From assembly GCF_023093535.1 (NCBI RefSeq), contig NZ_CP095757.1, positions 3,782,001-3,846,000 of the forward strand: DNA of 64,000 nt, read 5' to 3'. Position numbers and translations under genes: made by a program. Shown in pieces: positions 24,356 to 33,051 of the stretch; positions within the stretch are counted from its first letter, which is position 1, and each line of letters starts with the position of its first letter. The stretch is from Halovivax limisalsi. GTDB taxonomy: Archaea > Halobacteriota > Halobacteria > Halobacteriales > Natrialbaceae. The notes under the pieces are model-generated. The model was not told the origin of the DNA and made no database searches. It saw only the letters and a list, made by a program, of their open reading frames with translations.

Positions 24356-25840
24356 TCAAAACAGTTCGTCGGCGTCGAGGCGGTCGTCCTCGACGACGCC
24401 GCGGGCGGTCACTTCCTCGCCGAGGGTGACGTCGGTGCCCGACTCGACGCGCATCGTCGTCTCGCCGTCGTCGAGGATGATCGGATCGCCGGCCTGGACG
24501 ACGACGCCGGTGAACTCGACGTGCTCGCCCGCCTCCGGTCCGGCGGCCGCGGGGTCCGACACGGCGGGTTCGGTCGTCCCGTCAGCCGGCCCCGCATCGA
24601 CGGTATCGCCGGACTGCTCCGCTTCGTCGTCCGACGCCTCCGCCTCGCCGCCGTCGGCCGCCCCCGCGGCGCCGTCGCCGGCGAACGACGAGAGACCCGG
24701 CGAGTCGGCCGTCCCACCGTCGTCGCTCGCCTCGTCGGCCGACTCGAGCACCGAGATGGTCGAGCGCCAGCCGGCCGACGCCTCGAGGTCGTCCTGCCAG
24801 CCGTCCTGGATCTCGACGTCGGCCAGCGCGACCTCGTCGCCCGGACCGAGGTCGACGTCCGCTTTATCGCCCCAGAGGGCGACGCGGATGTCGCCCGTCG
24901 CGTCCTGGACGCGGATGTTTCGCACCTGGCCTTCGGAGCCGTCGTCGCGATCGAACGTCCGGACGGGGTCGGCCGAGCGGACGACGCCTTTGAGGTCGAC
25001 CGTCTGGTCGATCTCGACGTCCGCGATCGGCGTCGCGTCCGGGACGTATTCGACGTCCGCGTCGACGACCTCGACGGTGCCCTGGTTGCCGACGTGGAGT
25101 TCGAGATCGCCGTCGCGCTCGCGGACGTAGCCGTCGACGACCTCGACGGTCTCGCCGGCGTCGATCTCGGTCGCGAGGGCCGCCTGCTCGTCCCAGAGCG
25201 TCACCCGGACGCGGCCGGTCTCGTCGCCGAGGGTGAGATTCGAGACCTTCCCCTCGGAGCCGTCGTCGCGGTCGAACGTCCGGACGGCGTCGGTTTCGAG
25301 CACTTTACCGACGAGTGTGACGTCCGAGAGGCCGAGCGAGAGGTCCTCGACCGTGTGCGTATCCGAGAGGGAGACCTCGATCTCCGTCTCGTCGTCCGGC
25401 TGGGCCTCGTCGACGTTGACCTCGACGCCGTTGTAGCCGTCCTTCGGCCGGCCCTTGATCCGCAGGACCTCGCCCGCCTCGATCTCCTCGACGGCCGCGG
25501 CGGCGCGCTCGTCCCAGAAGGTGATCCGGATCGCTCCCGTCTCGTCCGCGACGTCGACGTTGACGACGCGCCCGTCCTCGTCCTCGCCCTCGCGTTCGAA
25601 CGTCCGGAGCTCGCCGACGCTCGTCACCTTCGCGACGAACTTCACCTCCTCCATGCCGGGTTCGATGTCCGCGATCCCCCCGACCTCGCTCTCGCCCACC
25701 TCGTGGGCGACGAGCATCGCCGCGGTCTCCTCGTCCGCGAGGCCGCCCATCTGCTCGACCTTGGCCGCGACGGCCTCGCGAAACTCCTCGAGGGAGACGT
25801 CCGCCTCGAGATCTTCGTAGATCCCCTCGATGTCGCTCAT
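24356..25840 (-). CDS. Replication protein A-like ssDNA-binding protein, multiple OB folds
   Basis: 494 residues. After an N-terminal helical domain (1-55) three OB folds follow at about 60-165, 170-270 and 275-365, each with the repeated signature V(R/G)TF(D/E)R-D and RVTLWDE-like strands. A disordered acidic Ala/Asp/Gly linker (about 370-440) leads to a small C-terminal OB-like domain (440-494). No zinc finger is present. It protects ssDNA in replication and repair. The RPA-histone-deacetylase order matches what I remember of Haloferax. Confidence 0.87.
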   Translation of the reverse strand: MSDIEGIYEDLEADVSLEEFREAVAAKVEQMGGLADEETAAMLVAHEVGESEVGGIADIEPGMEEVKFVAKVTSVGELRTFEREGEDEDGRVVNVDVADETGAIRITFWDERAAAAVEEIEAGEVLRIKGRPKDGYNGVEVNVDEAQPDDETEIEVSLSDTHTVEDLSLGLSDVTLVGKVLETDAVRTFDRDDGSEGKVSNLTLGDETGRVRVTLWDEQAALATEIDAGETVEVVDGYVRERDGDLELHVGNQGTVEVVDADVEYVPDATPIADVEIDQTVDLKGVVRSADPVRTFDRDDGSEGQVRNIRVQDATGDIRVALWGDKADVDLGPGDEVALADVEIQDGWQDDLEASAGWRSTISVLESADEASDDGGTADSPGLSSFAGDGAAGAADGGEAEASDDEAEQSGDTVDAGPADGTTEPAVSDPAAAGPEAGEHVEFTGVVVQAGDPIILDDGETTMRVESGTDVTLGEEVTARGVVEDDRLDADELF

Positions 25841-26024
25841 GCTATGGCGACACTGGATCTATCCGCGCATAAGTATTGTCAAAACGCGCGGCGATCCGCC
25901 CGCTGGCCACCCCCGGAGGCGGGGTAGCGACGAACGCAGAGAGAGAGAGAGTGGGCTGCAGGCCACGCGGGTCGGCGGGGGCGCGAGATGACGATCTGCA
26001 GGCTGAATCGCGCCCGCCACTCAG

Positions 26025-26498
26025 TTAGACAGCCTGGTCGACGACCGTCTCCTCGCCGACGCGATCGGTGTGGACGACGACCACCGACGACAGGTCGCCC
26101 GATTCGATCTCGATCGTCGCCTCGTACTCGATTCTGGCGATCTGCTGGGTACACATCCCGTCGTCCGTCTCCTCGAGTTCGACGGCAACCGTGAGCGTCC
26201 CGTCCTCGAGCGTCGTCTCGCTGACGACCGCCTCGTGACACGGCGTCGCGCCCTCGAGCTGGCCCGCGATCTCGACGGTATCGCCGTCGACCGTGACGTC
26301 GGCCCTGCTCGCGATGGTGCGGCCGCTCTCCTTCTGGCGGTCGAGCGCCTCCTGGTTGACCGTCCGGATCGACGGCGTGGCCGATCCGGTCTGTCCGCCA
26401 TCGCCGCCGTCGCCACCGTCATCGTCGCCCAGACAGCCGGCGAATGCGGTGATCGTCGCGGTGCTTCCGATTCCAGCCAGCAGTGCTCGTCGTTGCAT
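26025..26498 (-). CDS. Tat lipoprotein, unknown function
   Basis: 157 residues from ATG 26498. The signal MQRRALLAGIGSTATITAFAGC has an RR pair and lipobox AFAGC, followed by a D/G-rich spacer. The mature domain is a small beta sandwich with two Cys (TPCHEA and GMCTQQ) likely to form a disulfide. Anchored outside the membrane. No family recognised. Confidence 0.65.
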   Translation of the reverse strand: MQRRALLAGIGSTATITAFAGCLGDDDGGDGGDGGQTGSATPSIRTVNQEALDRQKESGRTIASRADVTVDGDTVEIAGQLEGATPCHEAVVSETTLEDGTLTVAVELEETDDGMCTQQIARIEYEATIEIESGDLSSVVVVHTDRVGEETVVDQAV

Positions 26499-26704
26499 AC
26501 CATGCCTTTGGTATTCGATTATAAAATACGTTTTCGAAGGTAAAATAGCATTTACACCTAGTGAATGTATACGAAACGCGTCTGCACACGGGATCCTATC
26601 GGAGGGGAGCATCGGCACCGGCCGTCGCCGTCCGCGAAACCGCGGGACGGCGCGTGCCCCCGTTTCGAAAGGGCTTTAACCGAACCGGCGGTAGAGAGAG
26701 GTGA

Positions 26705-26777
26705 GTCCTGATAGGGTAGTGGACTATCCTCTTGGCTTGCGGAGCCAGGGACCGGAGTTCAAATCTCCGTCAGGACG
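26705..26777 (+). tRNA. tRNA-Arg (GCG)
   Basis: 73-nt cloverleaf: acceptor GTCCTGA/TCAGGAC, anticodon loop TTGCGGA with anticodon GCG reading CGC, T-arm CGGAG-TTCAAAT-CTCCG, discriminator G. Its last 23 nt recur downstream (26907-26929). Confidence 0.94.
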
Positions 26778-27215
26778 TTTTCACCGACGAAACACCGCCG
26801 AGCGTAGCGAGGCGTCCGCGTCGGTGAAAACGCCTATGCGGAGATTTGAGCAGACCAGTGGCAGCCCAGAACGGCGCGAAGCGCCGCACGCCCGGACCCT
26901 CTGGGCGAGTTCAAATCTCCGTCAGGACGCTCACTCCTCGCGAGTGCTTCACTGCGTTCAGCACTCGCTTCGTCGTTCGGTCCTGACGTGCTCCACGCTC
27001 GCTCCGCTCGCGTGGAACTCCGTCAGGACGCTCATTCCTCGCGCGAGGGCCGAGCGAACGGAGTGAGCGAGGACCTCGACCAGACGAACGGTGAACGAAG
27101 TGAACCGTGAGTCGCGAGTGCTTCACGTTGTTCAGCACTCGCTTCGTCGGTCGGTCCTGACGTGCCCAACGCTCGCTCCGCTCGCGTTAGACTTCGTTAG
27201 GACACTCCTCTGCCG
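26755..27215 (+). repeat. Array of partial tRNA-Arg tails and palindromes
   Basis: The last 23 nt of tRNA-Arg (26755-26777) recur exactly at 26907-26929, shorter at 27018-27030 and degenerate at 27192-27204. An inverted T-arm piece lies at 26839-26849. A perfect 13-bp-arm hairpin follows the tRNA directly (26777-26789 with 26819-26831). A 90-bp unit at 26941-27030 repeats at 27115-27204 (period 174). No gene seen. It looks like scars of repeated integrations at the tRNA. Confidence 0.7.
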
Positions 27216-27268
27216 GACGCCCGGCAGCCCCCTCGTGAGCGTTGGCAGATCCACGCCGCGGGTATCAA

Positions 27269-29473
27269 TCAGAACACGAAGCGTTCGACGAGTCGTCCGA
27301 GCAGTCCTGGCCGGTCAGATTCGTGTGCGTGCACGCCGAGAGCCGGACACTCCACGGATTCGATCACGCGATCGGCCAGTCCGTCCCGGAGTTCGTTCCG
27401 GAGCCCGGGCGTTCGGCTCATGATGAGGAACTCCGCCGATCGGCCGAGTTCGATCAGGTCACGCGCCGACCCGTCCGTCTCGACGATCTCGGTGGTGACG
27501 GGCGCCGTACAGAGGGCGGCCAGTTCCGCGTGATAGTCCGCGATCGTTCGCTCGAAGTCGCCCGTCGAGGCACCCTCGACCGCGTAGACGAGGTCGATCG
27601 TCGCGTCCATCTCCGAGGCGAGCGCGTCGGCGATGCGGACCTTCGCGGGGTCGTAGGGCGACTGATCGGCCAGGACCGTGATCGTGTCGATCTCGTCGAA
27701 CGGGCGATCCTCGACGAGGACGACGTCACACGGGGCGCGCCGGAGGATCCACTCGACCGGACTCCCGATGAACCGGTGGCGGAGCCCGCCCGGCTGACGC
27801 TCCATCAGGAGGAGGTCGGCGTCGTCGTGGGCGGCGAAGTTGACGATCGCGTGTCTCGTGTCGTGGCTGACGATCTCCCCGTACCGGACGGGGACGTCGA
27901 ACGACGCGGAGAGCTGGTCCGTCTGGGCCTCGAACTCGAGATCGGCCGGCGACTGGATCTCCGAGGCGTAGTCGAGGGGCACCTGGTCGGGCACCTCGTC
28001 GAACTGGACGACGGTGACCCTGCCGTCGTGTTTTCGCGCGACGTCGGCGGCGATCCGGATCAGTCGCCGTTCGCGCGCCTCGCTCGTCCCCTCCGTGAGC
28101 GCCACGAGAACGTCGTAGGCGTCCCGATCGAGCGACGCCTCCGTCCGCTCGATGACGCGCTGGCCCGCTTCGCGTCGCATCGTCTCGACGGCGGCGCCCT
28201 CGCGATCGATCCGCGGCCGGGCGTAGAGCCAGTACCACCCCGCGCTCCCGACCGTGATGACGATCGCGCCGAGGAGGGCCTCGCGACCCATCTGGGTCAG
28301 GAGGACGAGCCCGCTCGCGATGCCGAACAGTTGCACCGCCGGGTAGAGCGGCGATTCGAACGCGGGGTCGTAGTCGTCCAGGTCGGCCCGACGAAAGGCG
28401 ATCAGCGCGAAATTGATGAGGACGAAGACGAGGATCTGGAACGCGCTGGCGAGCTTCGCGATTTCGAGAATGGGGACGAACGCGATCAGGACAATCATCA
28501 CGCCGCCGGTCAGCGTGATCGCCGTCGTCGGCGTGCCGAACCGATCGCTGACGACGGCGAACAGGCCGGGAACGAGTCCGTCTCGGCTCATCGCGAAGGG
28601 ATAGCGAGACGAGGAGAGGATTCCGGCGTTGGCCGTGCTGACGAGTGCCAATACCGCCGCGATGACGACGGCGATGACGCCCGCCTCGGCGAGCGTCGCC
28701 TCCGCGGCGATCGCCATCGGCGTCTCCGTGTCCGCGAGCTCGTCAAGCGGCGCGACGCCGACCATGACGGCCACGATGAGCACGTAGAGGATCGTGGTCA
28801 CCAGCAGCGAGCCGAGGATCCCGAGCGGGATGTTCCGCCCCGGGTTCTCGACCTCCTCGGCGACGCTCGCGACCTTCGTCACGCCGGCGTAGGAGACGAA
28901 GACGAGCCCGGTCGCGGCGAGGAGCCCGCCGGCGCCGTCGGCGAAGAACCCGTCGAACTGGGCCGTCTCCACCGCGGGCGCGCCGCCGGCGACGAACCAG
29001 CCGAGCGCGGCGAGCATCGCCGCGACGATGACGATCTGGAGCCGACCGGTCTGTTTCGCGCCGAGCACGTTGACCAGAATGAGGACGATAGCGAGCCCGA
29101 TGGCCACCGGCTCGACCGGGAGATCGAATTCGATCAGGAGATAGGGGACGCCGCCGACGAGCGCGAGCGCGCCCTTGAACGCCAGCGAGAACCACGTGCC
29201 GACGCCCGCGATGGTTCCGAGCAGCGGCCCCATCCCGCGCTCGATGTAGATGTAGGTCCCGCCGGCCTCCGGCATCGCCGTCGCCATCTCGGACTTGCTG
29301 AGTGCTGCGGGGACCACGAGTACCCCGGCGATCAGGTACGCGAGGACGACTCCGGGGCCGGCCGTATCGATCGCCAGCGCCGGGAGGATGAAGATCCCGC
29401 TGCCGATCATCGCGCCGATACTGATCGCCAGGACCGCGGGTAGTCCGAGGTCTCGTTCGAGGTCTTTGGTCAT
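27269..29473 (-). CDS. APC-family amino-acid permease fused to tandem universal stress domains
   Basis: 734 residues. Residues 1-430 form about 12 membrane helices with the APC signature (SIGAMIGSGIFILPA at the first helix; SYAGVTKVASVAEEVENPGRNIP). Residues about 460-600 and 610-734 are two Usp domains. This fusion is common in haloarchaea. The permease would import or exchange amino acids and the Usp part may gate it in response to ATP. Terminates near the tRNA-Arg tail array. Confidence 0.88.
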   Translation of the reverse strand: MTKDLERDLGLPAVLAISIGAMIGSGIFILPALAIDTAGPGVVLAYLIAGVLVVPAALSKSEMATAMPEAGGTYIYIERGMGPLLGTIAGVGTWFSLAFKGALALVGGVPYLLIEFDLPVEPVAIGLAIVLILVNVLGAKQTGRLQIVIVAAMLAALGWFVAGGAPAVETAQFDGFFADGAGGLLAATGLVFVSYAGVTKVASVAEEVENPGRNIPLGILGSLLVTTILYVLIVAVMVGVAPLDELADTETPMAIAAEATLAEAGVIAVVIAAVLALVSTANAGILSSSRYPFAMSRDGLVPGLFAVVSDRFGTPTTAITLTGGVMIVLIAFVPILEIAKLASAFQILVFVLINFALIAFRRADLDDYDPAFESPLYPAVQLFGIASGLVLLTQMGREALLGAIVITVGSAGWYWLYARPRIDREGAAVETMRREAGQRVIERTEASLDRDAYDVLVALTEGTSEARERRLIRIAADVARKHDGRVTVVQFDEVPDQVPLDYASEIQSPADLEFEAQTDQLSASFDVPVRYGEIVSHDTRHAIVNFAAHDDADLLLMERQPGGLRHRFIGSPVEWILRRAPCDVVLVEDRPFDEIDTITVLADQSPYDPAKVRIADALASEMDATIDLVYAVEGASTGDFERTIADYHAELAALCTAPVTTEIVETDGSARDLIELGRSAEFLIMSRTPGLRNELRDGLADRVIESVECPALGVHAHESDRPGLLGRLVERFVF

Positions 29474-29955
29474 GGGAGGTCGGTTTCGTCTCGCGGCCGG
29501 GACACCGCCCGGGCGGCCGGTTTCGACGTCCGAATCGGGTCTCGCCGCGACACCGTTCGTTCTGGAAATGAAACGGCCGGGTTATAAACTCCAGGGTTTC
29601 TGTTCGATCGTCCGCAACCGATAGGATCAATTTTGAATGTGGCGAATGATGAGGAAAATCCGGACATTTCTTCAGATTCCGCCACCCGAGCGGTCGATGC
29701 GACTCGAATAGCCGCGTTCGACCGTCGAGCGTCGGCCTGGCCACCAACCACGTTGGGTCACGGCTCTCGATCACCGTCGAAAATCGTGACCGACGCCCGA
29801 CGGACGTGGGCTCGGCTGAAAGGGCGACGAAGGGAGTACAACCTCGATACCGACACCGTCGGCCGGTCCCCCGTCGCCGGATCCCTCCGCAACGGGCCTC
29901 CTCGACCCCCTGCGGGCCACAACACCTACCCATGCCTCGCAGAAACGTAGGCGCG
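29474..29955. other. Intergenic region without a convincing gene
   Basis: 480 bp between divergent genes. Short frames exist on both strands but have non-acidic, Arg/Pro-rich translations typical of antisense reading. It should hold promoters for the permease and for the membrane protein at 29956. Confidence 0.5.
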
Positions 29956-30483
29956 ATGTCCGGATCACAACCAGCTGATGCGAGCCAGCAACCCGGGAGA
30001 CAGTCGGATCGAGAGACCGCCGGTTCGGTTACCGACATCCTGGGCGAGGAGTCGGGGAAGCGATTTCTGAAGTACATCGTCGGCGTCTACGCCGTCGTCG
30101 CGATCGGGTACGGGATCGGCCTCTTCCTGCTCGACGCCATCGGGGGATCGGAGGTCGCCACCATCGGCTACGTGTCCCTGTTCGTCCCGATTCTCGGCGC
30201 CCCGATCATCGCGATGGTGACCGGCCTGCTCACCGGTCTCCGGTTGGAAACCGACGACCGATCGGCCGCGCTGACCAGCGCGGTCGGGGCGTTCGTCGGC
30301 TTCGTCGTGCTCCTCTTCCTGATCCTGATTTTCGCCAGCATCGTCGCCGACGGCGGGAGCAGCGGTGGCGGCGGTGGCGGCGGCAGTCTCAGCGACTTCT
30401 TCGGCCCGCTCGTCGCCTTCGGCACGGGCGTCGCGGCCACCGGCGCCGGAACGACCTACGTCGTGAAACGCATCGGGATCTAA
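29956..30483 (+). CDS. Membrane protein with poly-Gly loop, unknown
   Basis: 175 residues from ATG 29956 (ATG 29932 adds eight). A Gln/Asp-rich N-terminal tail is followed by membrane helices at about 38-58, 65-88, 100-122 and 150-168. A Gly/Ser-rich loop (GGSSGGGGGGGGS) links the last two. Resembles many uncharacterised haloarchaeal four-helix proteins. Confidence 0.62.
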   Translation: MSGSQPADASQQPGRQSDRETAGSVTDILGEESGKRFLKYIVGVYAVVAIGYGIGLFLLDAIGGSEVATIGYVSLFVPILGAPIIAMVTGLLTGLRLETDDRSAALTSAVGAFVGFVVLLFLILIFASIVADGGSSGGGGGGGSLSDFFGPLVAFGTGVAATGAGTTYVVKRIGI

Positions 30484-30507
30484 CGACACCGAACTTTTTC
30501 CGCCTCG

Positions 30508-30637
30508 GGTGCGCGATGCGCACCGCGTGGCGGCTCTGCCGCCACGTCATTCGGTTGCGGGCCGTTGGCCCGCAACCCGCTCGGCGCAAAAACTTCGATG
30601 AAAAAGGCCGACGGCTCGGCCTGCGGCCTCGCCGTCG
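30508..30637. repeat. Four consecutive hairpins
   Basis: Perfect stems occur at 30508-30524 (7 bp), 30526-30546 (9 bp), 30553-30577 (11 bp) and 30609-30637 (7 bp plus inner 4 bp). The AT-rich spacer AAAAACTTCGATGAAAAAGG lies between the last two. This tract is downstream of one gene and downstream of the convergent gene at 30766. I recall similar GC-palindrome tracts scattered through haloarchaeal genomes. Confidence 0.6.
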
Positions 30638-30765
30638 GGCAACCGTGCTCGCTTCGTTCGCACTGATGCTGGCGCTCTTTGCGTCGATATGCCGGACCAC
30701 AGCCAGCGGGTCGGAAACGTGTTCCGGACCGTTCCAGTTGGCCTAGTCGGCAGTTGTAAACCGTA

Positions 30766-31260
30766 TCAGGCGTCGTCCTCGGTCGATTCGGGCGGGAGGA
30801 ATAGGTCGGGTTCGTCGTGGCCGAACTGGACGGCGTCGTCGCCGGAGAGCGGGCGGAGCGTGATCGTGATCGTCTCGCTCGATCGAACGGCCTCGATCAT
30901 CGCCTCGGCGCCGCCGACGTGATAGGTCATCGGAACGTAGATGGCGGTCTCGGTCGGTTCGTCGTACAGTGAGAGTAAGAGGAAGACGACGTTCTCGCGC
31001 GCCTGACGGTAGACGGTGGTGCGCTCGAACGTGCGTCCGTCGTCCTCGACCCACTCCCGCAAGGTGTCGAACGTCTCGCCCGGGACGAGAACGTCGAGTC
31101 CGGCGTGCTCGGGCGGGTCGGCGATGGGGGTAACGTCGCCCGGCGAGAGGAGGTGAGTCTCCCAGCCGGCCTCGCGGTCGTCGGCCGCGATCGCCTCGCA
31201 GTCGTCGACGAAGTCCGACCAGTAGCGGGCGATCGCCTCGCGTTCGAGGAAGTGTGCCAT
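30766..31260 (-). CDS. Haloarchaeal conserved protein, unknown
   Basis: 164 residues from ATG 31260. Acidic alpha/beta protein with segments WETHLLSPGDVTPIA, GLDVLVPGETFDTL and strands TAIYVPMTYHV. It appears cytosolic and is of a kind widely distributed in haloarchaea, but I cannot assign a role. Confidence 0.6.
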   Translation of the reverse strand: MAHFLEREAIARYWSDFVDDCEAIAADDREAGWETHLLSPGDVTPIADPPEHAGLDVLVPGETFDTLREWVEDDGRTFERTTVYRQARENVVFLLLSLYDEPTETAIYVPMTYHVGGAEAMIEAVRSSETITITLRPLSGDDAVQFGHDEPDLFLPPESTEDDA

Positions 31261-31413
31261 ATCGTCCCTGGGTGATCGGACGGCTAAAGACTGTTCACAT
31301 CGACTGCGACTGGTCCGTTCGTCCGGCCCGGTCACGGGTCGCGAGCGACCCGAAGCCGAGTCGTCAACAACCGGCGACGGTCGACCGGTAACCCGCGGCG
31401 CCGGCTCCGTCGA

Positions 31414-32838
31414 TTATCCGTCGATCGCGGACTCGACGGCCGACTCGACGATGTCGAGGCCGACCTCGAGCTGGGTCTCGGTGACGACGAGCGGCGGCAT
31501 CAGCCGGAGCACGGCGCCGTCGCGGCCGGCCGACCAGACGAGGACGCCGCTCTCGAAGGCCGCCTGCTGGATCTCGGAGACGCGGTCGGCGCCGGAGACG
31601 CCCTCGGTCGCGGGGTCGAACTCGGCACCCCACATGAGGCCCGCGCCGCGGACGTCGACGATCTCGTCCGTTCGATCCGCGATGGCCTCCAGCCGGGACT
31701 GGATCGTTCCCCCCAGGCGGCGGGCGCGTGGGAGCAGGTCCAGTTCCTCGATGTACTCGATGGCGCGGAGGCCGCCGACCATCGCGGGGACGTTCCCGCG
31801 GAAGGTGCCCCCGTGGGCGCCAGGCCCCCAGGTGTCGTAGTCCTCGCGGTAGACCGTCACCGAGAGGGGCAGACCGACGCCGCCGATGGACTTCGAGACC
31901 GGCATGATGTCCGGCGTCACGTCGTAGACGTCGCTGGCCCACCACTCGCCGGTGCGGCCCATCCCCGTCTGGATCTCGTCGAGGATCAGCGGGATGTCGT
32001 TTCGCTCGCAGAGTTCCTTCAGCCCCGGAAGGAAGCCTTCGGGCGGCGTGACGATGCCGCCGGTCGCCTGGATCGGCTCGATCCAGATCCCCGCCGGGTC
32101 AGAGATCCCGCTGTAGGGATCCTCGAGGAGTTCGCGGACGTTCTCCAGAGCGAGCGCGCATCGGGGGTCCTCGCAACAGGGGCCGTCGACGGGGCAGATC
32201 GCGGCGGCCTCGTCGGCGGTCCCCGGCGCCGGCGAGCGCGTCGGGTGCGGGAACGGGAGGTGCGTGACGTCCGCAAGCAGGGGCGCCACGTCGTTCTTGA
32301 ACGCCCGGCCGGCGGTCAGCGAGAGCGCGCCGGCGCTCCCGCCGTGGTACGAGCCGCGGAATGCGATGAGCTCGTCGCCGCCGGTGACGTGCTTGGCGAG
32401 CTTGATCGAGGCCTCGATCGCGTCGCTGCCCGTCGGCCCGCCGAAGGCGGCCGTGGCGTTGCCCGCGAGGTCGCCAGGGGCGATCTCGTTCAGTTTCTCG
32501 ATCAGGTCGAGGCGGGGTTCCGTCGGAAAGTCGAGCGTGTGCGCGATCGACCCCAGCTGATCCTCGACGCCCTCGAGCACGTACGGGTTCGAGTGGCCGA
32601 CGTTGAGGACGCTCATCCCCGCGAAGAAGTCGAGGAACGTGTTGCCGTCGACGTCTCTGACCGTCGCTCCCGCCGCCTCCGCGGGCGCGAACGGCACGGA
32701 CTTCGGGTAGGCGACGGTGCTCGCTTCGATCGATTCCTGGCGATCGAGGAGCGCCCTCGCGTTCGGTCCCGGCACCGAGCCGGAGACCGAGGGCTCCTCG
32801 GCGAAGTGCAGCTCGCTGATGGCTGGTAGCTCTCCCAT
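31414..32838 (-). CDS. Class III PLP aminotransferase (diaminobutyrate/GABA type)
   Basis: 474 residues from ATG 32838. PLP features include FRGSYHGGSAGALS (about 160-175), LDEIQTGMGRTGEWWA (Asp pairing the pyridine N) and SKSIGGVGLPLSV with the Schiff-base Lys. An insertion with three Cys (CPVDGPCCEDPRC, about 225-240) is typical of the haloarchaeal branch. It resembles diaminobutyrate-2-oxoglutarate aminotransferases. The divergent neighbour is an aspartoacylase-family deacylase, pointing to DoeD-like use of a diamino acid released by deacylation. Confidence 0.82.
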   Translation of the reverse strand: MGELPAISELHFAEEPSVSGSVPGPNARALLDRQESIEASTVAYPKSVPFAPAEAAGATVRDVDGNTFLDFFAGMSVLNVGHSNPYVLEGVEDQLGSIAHTLDFPTEPRLDLIEKLNEIAPGDLAGNATAAFGGPTGSDAIEASIKLAKHVTGGDELIAFRGSYHGGSAGALSLTAGRAFKNDVAPLLADVTHLPFPHPTRSPAPGTADEAAAICPVDGPCCEDPRCALALENVRELLEDPYSGISDPAGIWIEPIQATGGIVTPPEGFLPGLKELCERNDIPLILDEIQTGMGRTGEWWASDVYDVTPDIMPVSKSIGGVGLPLSVTVYREDYDTWGPGAHGGTFRGNVPAMVGGLRAIEYIEELDLLPRARRLGGTIQSRLEAIADRTDEIVDVRGAGLMWGAEFDPATEGVSGADRVSEIQQAAFESGVLVWSAGRDGAVLRLMPPLVVTETQLEVGLDIVESAVESAIDG

Positions 32839-33051
32839 AGGTTCGGATCCGACTGCACCGATAAACACTTTTGGAAGTCGTGAAATTACGACGGATACTG
32901 GACGAACATATTATTCGTAACATCATCTATCTACCCATCAGAATAGTAATAGAGACGGATGAATTGCACTAATCGAGTGCGAATATTTCGAACTACCGGA
33001 CTCGATTGTCGAAACCTCAGGTTTTATTCTCCTCCGGCGGCAGGCCTCGCT

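Noticed and set aside
24317..25927. 536-codon + strand frame opposite the RPA gene
   Set aside because: Antisense shadow caused by GC-rich codon use; the minus-strand protein has clear OB-fold repeats.
29633..29950. 105-codon + strand frame before the membrane protein gene
   Set aside because: Arg/Pro-rich second half, no recognisable domain, and it would occupy the promoter region of its neighbours.
30350..30380. Poly-Gly/Ser stretch as a second RiPP precursor
   Set aside because: It is an internal loop of a four-helix membrane protein, with no leader, SD or nearby modification genes.
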